A DNA stretch of 45,235 bases, from assembly GCA_900155495.1 (NCBI GenBank), contig FTLJ01000796.1, positions 1 to 45,235 of the forward strand. Reading direction: 5' to 3'. The notes under the pieces are model-generated. The model saw only the letters and a program-made list of their open reading frames with translations, ran no database searches and had not been told where the DNA came from. A program made the position numbers and the translations under genes. Positions 32,528-45,235 of the stretch are shown here, in pieces (position 1 is the first letter of the stretch; each line of letters begins with the position of its first letter). The stretch is from Porogramme epimiltina (lineage: Eukaryota > Basidiomycota > Agaricomycetes > Polyporales > Polyporaceae).

Positions 32528-33132
32528 TAGGCAGATGTTAGAGAGAAGGCCAAGATAAGAGGGGTGATAAGGGGGGGGGAGAGTGAAAGGCGGGAGATGT
32601 GAGGGGTGGCAACATTGGCAGCTTATATACGCAAAAGAAGATGTCGTAACAGGCATCCCCCGGAAACCCAATAAGGAACTGGAGCGCCGGATACCACTCC
32701 CATTCGCACAATCTGACCCTCTGGCATAGCGGATGGTGTCCCGGGATCGGAGGCGAGCCTGAGAAGGCCGCTGAACGGAGTAACACCTGTTCAAGGAGCT
32801 GTCGAAGGGCAATAGGATGAGTGACCTGATATAGATCCGCCATTCCCACGAGCGTGGGAGGCGCAATCTGAATCAGGCCACTCATCCTATGAACGTTATG
32901 ACGTGGCTGGGCGCGTCCATGCACGTGTTTCTCTGGAGCGCTCCCTATTCGTTGATAGCATTCTTGGAGGTCAAAAATACCAGTAGAAAAGGTGTAACTT
33001 ATGCTGTCAATGTGTAATTACATCATGGGGTGATTAGCCTCGGCATTGTCCACAGTGAAGCTGATTGCCCACGATGAGCATTCTGAACGTTGAAATGGGT
33101 AGGCGGGTTGACTCACATATAACGTTTAGAAT
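32528..33132. other. Upstream region of Z3
   Basis: About 600 bases. A pyrimidine-rich run on the minus strand (about 32560-32600) and TATAT at 32623-32628 look like the leader and promoter of Z3. The Z3 frame stays open upstream of its ATG, but the peptide there does not resemble Z1 or Z2, so I keep the ATG at 32527. Bases 32900-33132 show nothing. Confidence 0.4.
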
Positions 33133-34777
33133 TCATGACGTTGCAATGGTTTCATAACCTCGAGCGGTGGGAGAGGTGCTCGTATCGGCACGGCGGACGA
33201 CCAAGGCGGTCATGACTGCCAAGCTACAAAGGAGGGCTCCACAGGCTGCTAAGACGGTCGTTCGCGCTGACGCTACGCCAGTAAGTAAAGCAACTAAGAC
33301 GAATATGTCGTGGGGAACTCTGAACAACGCCGATAACTACAAGGTGATCAGCGACGCTTGTTGGTTCCGAGGGCTTATCACTTACAGTCGCCCGATGCCC
33401 GTCGGGCACAAGATTACCGCGAATGAGGCCGATAGCGGGATAATACACGCCAGCGCACGCTTCAAAGGCGCAGAACGCCCAGAATCGGGTGTGCTCGCTC
33501 TGCCCCGCGACGGCAGAGAAGAGTGCAAGGCCGCTGAAGGTGCACAGCCCGACGACTATCTTGAAATGGAGGGAGACAGCCTTCTGATTCGTGGATGGGG
33601 ATCCGTCGACTGTTGTAGGACTATCTAGAGTCGAGAGGGAGACGATGATGGTGTAGAGAAGAGAGCCAAGCGACATGGACACCATGAAACAAGAGAAGAT
33701 ATACCCGAGAGGCGGCTGCTCGTCCGGTAGAGAGACTTCTTGTAGGTAGGGTACCCATGCGAAGACGAAGAGATACAACGACCCTTCGAAGCACGTTTGT
33801 ATCAGGCAGATCATGAGGAGTCTTTTATCTATTAAGAGGTTAATGGGGGGTCCTCGGGACAGTGAATATGGGACCTACCGGATCGTACCAGAACCCATGC
33901 TTCCCTGATGCGGCGAAGGTTCAGGACGCCGTCTGTTGAGGAATCGCGCGAGCCATAATTCTCTGACCATGTTGTACCAAGGAGGACTAGGGCTAGCAGT
34001 AGCAGAACCCCGCCCGCTAAGAATGGTGCGGTGAACGTGGAGCGCCACTCCACGAGCCTGTCACTTGCTACCCCTGCAGCGGTCGCAGCCAGGCTGTTCA
34101 CGAACATTGCGCGACCAAGGATGTTGGAGAGGTCTTTGGACGAAAGGTTGAGGGTGAACGCGGAGGACACCAGCCAGGACTCGAATGCGGTGGACTGAAT
34201 CGCACTTGAAGACCCACCGAGAAAACGTCCGAGGAAGAGGAGGAGGAGGATGGGGACGTTGATGAGGGCATAGGACATAGCGGTCAATACGCAAAACACC
34301 ATGCACATTCGCTTGCGGCCACTATATGAGCGATTGCCAGTCATAAGGGGGATGTATGGAGCTAGCAAGTACAAGAGAAGCACGTACTATTGGTCTGCCC
34401 AGCTCCCCACCAGGGGATAAGCTATACCTCCACTGCTGTAACCGACCACGAACAAGAGGGCGACAAGGCGCTCGGGCAGTCCGTACTCTTCACGGTAGAG
34501 GGAGTAGATATAGGGACCCTGGAGCCAATCGGCTCCTGGTTTTGTCAGATGATTCAGGTCAGGAATGATTGTATGGGCACTCACCCGTGACAAGAGCATA
34601 TACGCACAAGTATCGTCGCGAAAGTTTGGCAACCAGTTTCGAAGGGGCCTCTCCATGTTCATGTGATCGACTCCGACTTGAACCAGCGTCTTTGTGCAGG
34701 AAAACCTGGACCAGAAGAAGCAGGAGGATGCTAGACGAAGCAAGGAGGATCAACTGTCCCTGGTAGAACGACAACAT
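33133..34777 (-). CDS. MFSD5-type molybdate-anion transporter
   Basis: Complement of exons 34585-34777, 34388-34535, 33879-34321, 33386-33828 and 33133-33336; 476 residues. The order matches the MFSD5 / MOT2 family: an N-terminal membrane helix and cytosolic loop, DWLQGPYIYSLYREEYGL, WADQYGRKRMCMVFC after TM3, FLGRFLGGSSSAIQSTAFESWLV in TM5, an internal ER-to-membrane loop, FEGSLYLFVFAWVPYL in TM7, and FEACAGVYYPAIGLIRG near TM10. The GPYxYxLY and ESW motifs are hallmarks of the family, whose plant and algal members take up molybdate at high affinity. About twelve membrane segments are visible. Exon 4 uses the acceptor TTAATAG, not the nearby AAAAG, because only the former keeps the frame. 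The start is 398 bases from the start of SEC23 on the other strand. Substrate is inferred from the family only. Confidence 0.85.
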
Positions 34778-35175
34778 CCTTCACGACAGTGCCGGAGATT
34801 CCGCGAGCCTACGGTAGACCGAGCTCCGGAGAAACACGGGCTTGAAGGGAAGTTGTCGTTATAGATACAGTAGCTTGACGCAAGTCATAGCGCTGTTGGT
34901 GGTGTGTGAACGGGCACCATAATCATATAAGCAATGCGAAAGGCGAATTTGAGTCGAAGTAAACGTCATTTCGGGGATGCATGAGTATTCGGCGGAGGAG
35001 TGTTGGCTGAAGCCTTCATGTTGGTAATTACAATACTTGTACTCCGATTACTAGAGCTTTAGTCTTTTGGGACTCCGCTCTAACTATCACTCGCGACGCG
35101 CGACACGTCTGTCATCAGCGCTTCGGACAACTTTACACGTTTGACGGCCTCTTCTACCCTAATCACCTTATAGCT
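34778..35175. promoter_or_regulatory. Divergent promoter region of the molybdate transporter and SEC23
   Basis: 398 bases between two diverging start codons, so both promoters lie here. No clear TATA box is seen on either side; a TCTTCTACC pyrimidine patch precedes the SEC23 ATG. Confidence 0.45.
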
Positions 35176-39292
<4,117 letters not shown>

Positions 39293-41755
39293 ATGCCTCC
39301 TCTTACAATGTCCGCGCTTAAACGCCCCGCCGCCCCGCCCCAGGAATGGAAGACGATGCCACTAGACGAGCTCGACGTCGTCGCATTCGAGCCCAACGAG
39401 CCACGGGATCCGAAGGCCTGGCCCTCAGGAAAGAAGAAAAGGACGGTCGCCCTGGTGTGTCTGTTCGCGTTTTGTGGTGTTTTCGGTTCAGCGATATGGG
39501 TGAGAGTCTCCTCTCGAAAGCATGGCCGTCCTTTTGGCTGACCGTCGCACCACCCGCATAGGCCCCAGATGAACTGGAGATCCGGGCGAAGTTCAATGTC
39601 AGCGCGGATGCGTCGAGCACGGGCTTGACGGTCTACGTGTTGGGTCTCGGTCTTGGACCTTTGATTTGTCAGTCGAAGTGGTTTGTACTGTCTACCCATT
39701 CTTACTGACACTTGTCCCTTTTCGCGTTCGACAGGGGGTGCGTCATGATTTATGGGCATGCCGACCGCTGCGACTCACGACCCCTCGCAGGGCCACTCAG
39801 CGAGCTGCTTGGGAGGTGCACTCCCTATCACATATCTTGGACGTTCTTCGTTGGTGGGTGGAGCGTGTTACCCTCATCCACTACTTTCTAACGAATGTTC
39901 CCCTATAGTCGCAGCAGCATGCTCTGCCTTCGTGGAGAACATTGTGGCCATACTTATATGTGTGGAAATCGTCCTCCACTAGTTTTTCTCCCATCATTTA
40001 TGCCTTTTCTAGTTCGCCTCCTTATGGGTTGTGCGGCCTCGTCTACACTCACGATGTGAGTCCCGATATACTTATAGAACCCCTTTATCATCTGATATTC
40101 TCTGTATAGCGGACCTGCAATCATTGCTGAGTGCGCGGTGCCTTATGCGGGATGGCCACAGATACTGACATTGCATCACAGCTTGTATTCTAACGATCCT
40201 CACGCTATGGGTCTGGGTATGTGTGATAGCATTCTCACAAGCCGGACCAGCGCCGCTGACGAACCATCCAGGGATGACCCTTCTGTGCGTATGAATGTCA
40301 GATCCAAGGGCCATAGCCTTACGCCGACACAGGTCTTTCTGCGCGCTATCAGGGCCGTGTCTCGCTATCTTATTCGGGTTCCTGATCTCGGCGCATGTAA
40401 CGCAGGGGTAAGCATCATTGCTGGGCACGTTGTTCACGCAGCAGCTCACACATTCCCCGAAGATTGTGGGTTCTCAAGGTTCAATTCATCTTCGCCGTGG
40501 CAGTGTGGCCGCTCCTCCTGCTCCTCCCCGAGTCATACGCTCCCGTCATCCTTGAACGGCGCGCCAAGAAGCTGCGGAAGTCTGGCCGTCCAAATGCTGT
40601 CGCAGCACACGAGCTGCACCACAAAACCGCTCCCCAAATCATAAAATCACACATCTTTCGTCCGTTCGGTGAGCATGCTCAGATTTTGTTGGTGTTCGCG
40701 CTTTACAGACCTTTTGGTTACAGCAATGATCGCCTATGAGCCCATCGTGCAAGGGGCGGCGGTCTGGGTTACCATCGTTTATGGGACGCTGTAGTAAGTG
40801 CCATCACTAAGTGTCCAGAGTATCTCACGAATGTTCCACCAGCTTCTTCTTTGAGATGTATCCCATTGTCTTCATCCAGCACGTACGTCAGATCTGCCAT
40901 CATTTGCTGCGTGAGCTGATCGTGGTCTCGTTTAGCATGGCGTATCGTTCGAGATCTGCGGGGCACTGTTCTTGTTCATCTCGCTGGGCATGGTCATATC
41001 TGTTATTACCTTCAAGCCGCTCATCAGCCTCTCGGAGCGAGTTCGCCTCCCCCTTGTCGAGAAGGCAGGTACCCAGCCAACCGAAGAAACCCATCTGAAG
41101 GTCGTGCTACCTGCATGGTAGGGTATATGTGGAGTCCGTTCCTTCCTTCAAGAGTCTGACTCTTGCGATATAGCTTGTTGCTCCCAGTGTCGCTTTTCTG
41201 GTTTGCATGGTGCGCCCCGAGCTGTCTTTCCATTCTCGCCTTTTCTGAAGGGCGCTTCCTTGATAGGGCGAGCGGTCCCGAGACACCCTGGATCGTCGCA
41301 GCACTTGCAGGTGTCCCCTTCGGATTCGCGAATACCTCGATCTTCTTCGCGTTCTTCTCCTAGTGAGCGCCCATGTCCAGTCTTCGTTGAACTGCGATTG
41401 ACATGCTTCCGCACAGCACATCCCGAGTGTACAGTCTTTACTCATCTAGTGCCTCGGCCGCAAACACCCTCTTTCGTTCGGTCGTGGCGTCCATCTTTCC
41501 CGTCGTGGCGCACACGATCACAGACAACCTTGGAACAAAGTGGGGAGGTTGGTCATTCAACTGATCAGATCAGTCTTGCGTATTCTGAGAGCACGTTTGC
41601 ATTCCGTTGCAGTGACGGTGTTCGCGTTTATCTCGCTCGTCCTCGTCCCCATCCCATTCCTTTTCGTCCACTTTGGGCCGAGCCTACGGGCGAATTCGCG
41701 TCACGCGCGCGAGGCTAGGGAGATTGTTCGGAATATGCATAAGCACTCGAGCTGA
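39293..41755 (+). CDS. MFS transporter, DHA1 type (drug/polyamine exporter-like)
   Basis: Fifteen exons: 39293-39499, 39562-39667, 39735-39737, 39791-39853, 39909-39959, 40013-40055, 40110-40216, 40353-40407, 40442-40668, 40709-40793, 40843-40882, 40936-41117, 41174-41362, 41417-41547, 41613-41755; 543 residues. The family plan is clear: FEPNEPRDPKAWPSGKKKR before TM1, GPLIWGPLSELLGR after TM2, PESYAPVILERRAKKLRK in the central loop, YFFFEMYPIVF in TM8, WIVAALAGVPFGFA in TM10, and SASAANTLFRSVVASIFP in TM11. Such proteins export drugs, polyamines or metabolites by proton antiport. Exon 3 is inferred to be three bases (GGG), needed for the invariant WG. The region 40110-40460 is uncertain: the spliced model lacks about ten residues of TM5, an alternative frame there also looks hydrophobic, and intron 8 would be only 34 bases. 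The gene may be intact or lightly decayed. Confidence 0.72.
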
Positions 41756-42652
41756 GCAGGGTCTCACAGTAAGTATTCCCCATTACATCGTCTATGTCAC
41801 GGTATTGAAGAGGCCTCTGATCCTCCAGTGGGCTTAGTAGAGACGAGAGCGGAGGGAACAGAAGCCGAGCTCGTCTGAGGCCGTTCGGCTTGCGAGGGAG
41901 CCCGACTGTATGACGCGCTCTCCGATATTCGTATCCATTGCTGTCTCATCTATACCAGTACGTCCATATAGCTAATAAATAGACTTAAGCGTTGTAACAA
42001 CCTATAATTGAGTTTGAGAACTGGCCTTGAAGACGCCAAGAAGTGCCACGTCAGGGTCTAAAGCGCGCCCAAACTCAGGGCGTTTCAAAGTCCGTCCAAT
42101 GTCCGTCGGTGGCGCATCTGTCAGCCACTGCGGAGCTCAAAATTGAGTCCGCGCAGGGACTGGCTCAGGCGCCCGTCGGGGCCGAGTCTGGTGACGACGC
42201 GCGGACGATCTTTCCGCGCCCACGCTCTTCCCCGAGATTCTGGCCCAGGCGAACGGCCAGCGAGGCAACGTTGCCCGTGATACCCTCAGCCCTCCGACGC
42301 CCACGGATTTTCTGTCGGTCCACAGCGCGCCAGGCACGTTTTCAACCCCGCGTACGACATGCACCGACACTCAGCGCTGTGCCTTGCCGCATTGAGGCAG
42401 AGATACGCCTGTGCTATCGCTATTCTGGAAGTTCTGTGTACGGTGATCCGTCATAAGGTGCAATCTACCATCATCCCATCACGGGGATTTGCAAGCCAGC
42501 TGCCCGGTCCCGTTGCCCATCTTCCAAGCGATTTACACTCGGGCTTAGCAGTTCGCCAAACTTATATCCACCCTCATGTGCATTCTCACCCGGCCCTCCT
42601 TTCCCCCAGCCCCCTACCTCACTCACCTAGGCCTCCCATCCGGCCATCCTCA
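41756..42652. other. Intergenic stretch with a coding remnant
   Basis: About 900 bases between the transporter and the DUF6533 gene. Apart from the remnant listed separately (about 42115-42395), I see nothing. A long pyrimidine-rich stretch at 42570-42650 should be the leader of the DUF6533 gene. Confidence 0.4.
42115..42395 (+). pseudogene. Possible decayed coding fragment of unknown family
   Basis: Two adjacent frames each read like protein: first HLSATAELKIESAQGLAQ, APVGAESGDDA (about 42115-42203), then after a shift of frame near 42204 DDLSAPTLFPEILAQANGQR, then DTLSPPTPTDFLSVHSAPGT, stopping at 42393-42395. No splice sites join them, so a one-base change in a former gene tail is the simplest reading. 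No start, no family. It could also be chance in GC-rich DNA. Confidence 0.25.
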
Positions 42653-43868
42653 TGTCCTCGGCTGATGATGAGCTCACGAAACAGATTTTAGATGCTTACA
42701 GCAGACTGTGAGTGTCGTCTCCACTTTCTCTTGCCACGTCTTGAACTTGCATCTAGTCTCGTTGAGAACTACTGCATCATCGCCTCCTCCGGTAAGCAAT
42801 GATGTCGCTTGGATCCTCGCAAAGCTGTGTAGCTCAGTTGGCTCACATGGACTTCTCACGCAGCGCTTCTGATCGCGGACTTCCTCCTCACGTTCACGGA
42901 CGAGGTCCAGCGCATATGGAGACGGCGGTTCACGGGGGCGGCCGTCGTCTTCTTCGTGACGCGCTATGCCGCTGTGTTCGAGCGAATCATCCTGATCATC
43001 AGCGTCGTCATACCCGCATCCCAGGATAAGGTGTGTAAGGCGATTGCTCTGCCCATCTCGCCGTTTAACCTGAATCGTCCCTTCGCAATCTCAGAGGTGT
43101 GTTGTGGTCTTCGGCGCGTGTAACAGGTAGATGGATACTGATATTACGGAAGCTGTGTCCCTATCTTACGACTCGATGACGCCCTTACGGACCTCAACTA
43201 CCTCATGTTTGGAAGTGAGTTCATCGCATATAGTCTTGTATATGGTTTGTTACGCTAAACACCTGCCTTTCGTCAACCTCAGTATTCGCGCTGCTTCGTA
43301 TTAGGGGCATCTGGGGAACGGGGTGCATCCCTCTCGTGATTCTAGGACTACTCGCCCCAATTAGACCTATTATCGGCTTGGTGAGCCCGCTGAGACGCCC
43401 TGACAGGGATGATTACATGAGCTGAATGGTCTGGGCCGCAGTACTATCAAGTAAACTACGCTCCGATAGCGTTCGGAGCTCCACTGTATGGGTGCGGGGC
43501 ATGGAGCAATCTCACGCCATCCAAGTACACTCAGTAAGCCCTCCCACCCCGATTATAAGTATAAGCCTGCTGACTTACTGGGTTGCATGGTAGCCGTACG
43601 TAATGTCGGATGTCTTTTTTGAGATTGTTGCTCTTCTCATGCTCGAACGTTCCAGTGGGAATTGTCTCGCGTGCAGCCGGCGTCACCATCGACACGCTCG
43701 TCGTTCTGCTCACGTGGTATAAAACATACGGTATCAAGCGCGAGTCCAGACAGCTCGGAATTAATACACCTTACGTCACTCTCTTACTTCGCGATGGTGA
43801 GCTCCTCAATCTCGTCCCTTAGCGCACTGTTGACGCGGAACGTCTTAGGTACATTATATTTCTTGTAA
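42653..43868 (+). CDS. DUF6533 domain membrane protein, short form
   Basis: Eight exons: 42653-42708, 42757-42791, 42864-43032, 43153-43214, 43283-43380, 43442-43524, 43624-43796, 43849-43868; 231 residues. The N-terminus carries the DUF6533 pattern of Basidiomycota (VENYCIIASSALLIADFLL, TFTDEVQRIWRRRFTGAAV, VTRYAAVFERI). It continues with further membrane segments (LMFGIFALLRIRGIWG, IPLVILGLLAPI) and the usual TM6 area (IVSRAAGVTIDTLVVLLTWY, then GINTPYVTLLLRDGTLYF). The family is abundant in Agaricomycetes, has about seven membrane segments and no known role. The protein stops right after GTLYFL, where relatives run on for 60-100 residues; a donor-like GTAAGT at 43865 overlaps the stop, but no good continuation was found downstream. 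Introns 3 (43033-43152) and 6 (43525-43623) are longer and their sites weaker, so those joins are less certain. Confidence 0.62.
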
Positions 43869-45131
43869 GTCACGTGACAAACTGGGTCCGCGATGAGGTT
43901 CCTGAACTTGTTCTACCGCGGGGACGACCCCGCCGGATCCGATTCTACAAACTTCGTTCACTCCAGCTCACAGATATCCACAGTGATATAGTCGTACTAT
44001 ACCAGAAAAGGATGAAATACCACGCGACAGGGGCCGTATGAACATCCACCGTCAACCATTGAAGCCGAAGATAAGTCCTACAAGGTCCTGACTGAGGCTG
44101 ACGGCGACGCCTTCCATCCTCTCCACACAAGTACCCGCATCTCGCTACCGCACTCCTCCCTGAGCCACTCCATAAACTGTGCATCCAGTCTGCTGAACGG
44201 GCTCAGCTCGAACGACATCACATCCTTCGGCGTGAAGCACAGCCTAGGGCTGCGTGCAGGGAGTCGTCTGGTGCCTACTGAAAAAGTCGCACCTTGAGTA
44301 GAATCACAAACCGCAGGAGCACCGCGCCCGAGCGGGCGCGGAAGTCACCGTGTTGAACAGCGCGAGAGTTGTCACGTCCTGCGGTGCGCGCCGCACCTTC
44401 ACGGCCACGGCTCGGGCAGGCCGCTGCGCGCCCAGGGGATAAATATCCCTTCAGAGGGAGCGGGCCTCCGCGGCGGACACAGCAGTGACGCCGCCCCCCG
44501 TTTGCCTTGCTGCTGCCCGCCCGCGCAAAGGCGACATCGTGCACACGCGCTTGAGCGCGGGAATGCCGCCAAGAGAGCGGCCCTCGATGCCCTGCCCAAG
44601 CATCCTCGCCATCTAGGCGGGCGTTCGTCCAAGTGTCTGGGCATCGCAAGAGCCCGGCGAGCACAGGCATTGAGGTGTTCTTCCATACACCCATCCAGAG
44701 GCTTGCGCACATCATGCACACGTCCTCGTAGACACGCCAGACGTCTGTCCAGGTGGAGCGCCACGCACTCAGTGGTGAACTGCCTTGGTGGGAGTGGTTG
44801 TAACAGACATGTCACATCCCTGCAATCTCTTGAGTCGAGTTGGAGGATGTGGCGTCCACTATATGAAGAATTAGACACGGGGCGAGCCTGCAACTGCTCC
44901 GCGGGAAACATAGAATACTGACCAGCATGATGTGTTGGGTGTCGCAGAACAGAGGCCAATGAGGAGGTCTGTCTGTCTAGGAGATAGTGTCTGTGGTACA
45001 GGCGATCCAGCCATGGCCAGACTTGCTCTCGAACTCCAGCCTGCCCATGTCGTTAAGAGTGACCATACCAAGCAAGAATGGATGCCTCAATCCATGGGGG
45101 ACCCAAAATGAGCGCATGGCCAATGGCAGGA

Positions 45132-45151
45132 CAGAACGGATGCCCGTATTA
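45132..45151. repeat. Short direct repeat, copy 1
   Basis: CAGAACGGATGCCCGTATTA matches copy 2 at 45212-45231 in 17 of 20 bases, with the same orientation and exactly 80 bases between starts. The window ends just after copy 2, so a longer tandem array may continue to the right. Confidence 0.5.
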
Positions 45152-45211
45152 CTTAAGCCAAGGAGCGAGAGGAGACCAAAAGGGAAAGCAAGAGCTCGAC
45201 CAATCACCACG

Positions 45212-45231
45212 CAGAACGGAGTCCTGTATTA
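45212..45231. repeat. Short direct repeat, copy 2
   Basis: CAGAACGGAGTCCTGTATTA is the second copy. The 80-base period is not a multiple of three, so it does not reflect a repeated peptide. Confidence 0.5.
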
Positions 45232-45235
45232 CATA

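Larger units (their letters stand above)
43869..45235. other. Right-edge region without a convincing gene
   Basis: About 1.4 kb. Between 44275 and 44960 both strands are open in several frames because the DNA is GC-rich, and no reading shows a domain. On the minus strand 44977-45210 a 77-codon frame reads somewhat like protein (SFWVPHGLRHPFLLGMVTL, then MGRLEFESKSGHGW) and could be the last exon of a gene entering from the right; I could not confirm it. Confidence 0.3.

Noticed and set aside
33167..33628. 153-codon open frame on the plus strand
   Set aside because: It is antisense to the last two exons of the MFSD5-type transporter.
42830..42841. TAGCTCAGTTGG, a perfect match to a tRNA A box
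   Set aside because: No B box (GGTTCGANTCC) follows, no acceptor stem can be paired, and it lies in an intron of the DUF6533 gene.
44275..44959. Long open frames on both strands near the right edge
   Set aside because: Several frames are open at once in GC-rich DNA, products are Arg/Ala/Pro-rich and show no domain.

Overview
The window reads as nuclear DNA of a filamentous basidiomycete, most likely an Agaricomycete. Evidence: nearly every gene is broken by many short GT-AG introns (about 45-65 bases, often with a CTAAC/CTAAT-like branch site), coding exons are GC-rich, and several families are typical of Basidiomycota (a DUF6533 membrane protein, a single-pass glycoprotein with a galactose-binding-like ectodomain, a fungal perilipin). 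No rRNA, tRNA, CRISPR, plasmid, viral or intact transposon signature was found. All gene models were spliced by eye; exon coordinates are given in each entry and reading phase was checked across each junction.

Layout, left half: the 3' end of a DUF4139-type gene that degenerates after its conserved part (2-458,+); a perilipin-like lipid-droplet protein (1012-2864,-) with a small membrane protein of unknown function diverging from it (3175-3856,+); a type-B carboxylesterase (4372-6512,+); a sugar porter (7028-9332,+); a small Zn2Cys6 protein, called Z1 here (9701-10633,-); about 2 kb with nothing recognisable; Lunapark, an ER-junction protein (12718-14616,+); a doubtful minus-strand gene near 15.1-15.5 kb; an SPFH/band-7 protein (15840-18085,+); about 2.3 kb with nothing recognisable; and the galactose-binding-like membrane protein (20424-21473,+).

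Layout, right half: a three-RRM SR/RGG RNA-binding protein resembling yeast Gbp2/Hrb1 (21993-24620,+); a Tps2-type trehalose-6-phosphate synthase/phosphatase (25158-28785,-); a doubtful small gene (29381-29630,+); two more Zn2Cys6 proteins in tandem, Z2 (30060-30924,-) and Z3 (31743-32527,-); an MFSD5-type molybdate-anion transporter (33133-34777,-) diverging from SEC23 of the COPII coat (35176-38186,+); a DHA1-type MFS transporter (39293-41755,+); a decayed coding remnant (about 42.1-42.4 kb); a DUF6533 protein (42653-43868,+); and a right edge with no convincing gene but a short direct repeat.

There is no single operon-like or cluster-like system. Most genes are housekeeping (secretory pathway, ER shape, lipid storage, trehalose, mRNA export) with transporters between them. 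The most unusual content is a dispersed family of three short zinc-cluster proteins that share intron positions and phases and a short N-terminal motif; a three-RRM gene whose long intron inside RRM1 stays open in frame for about 137 codons; and transporter genes built with micro-exons, including an inferred 3-nucleotide exon.
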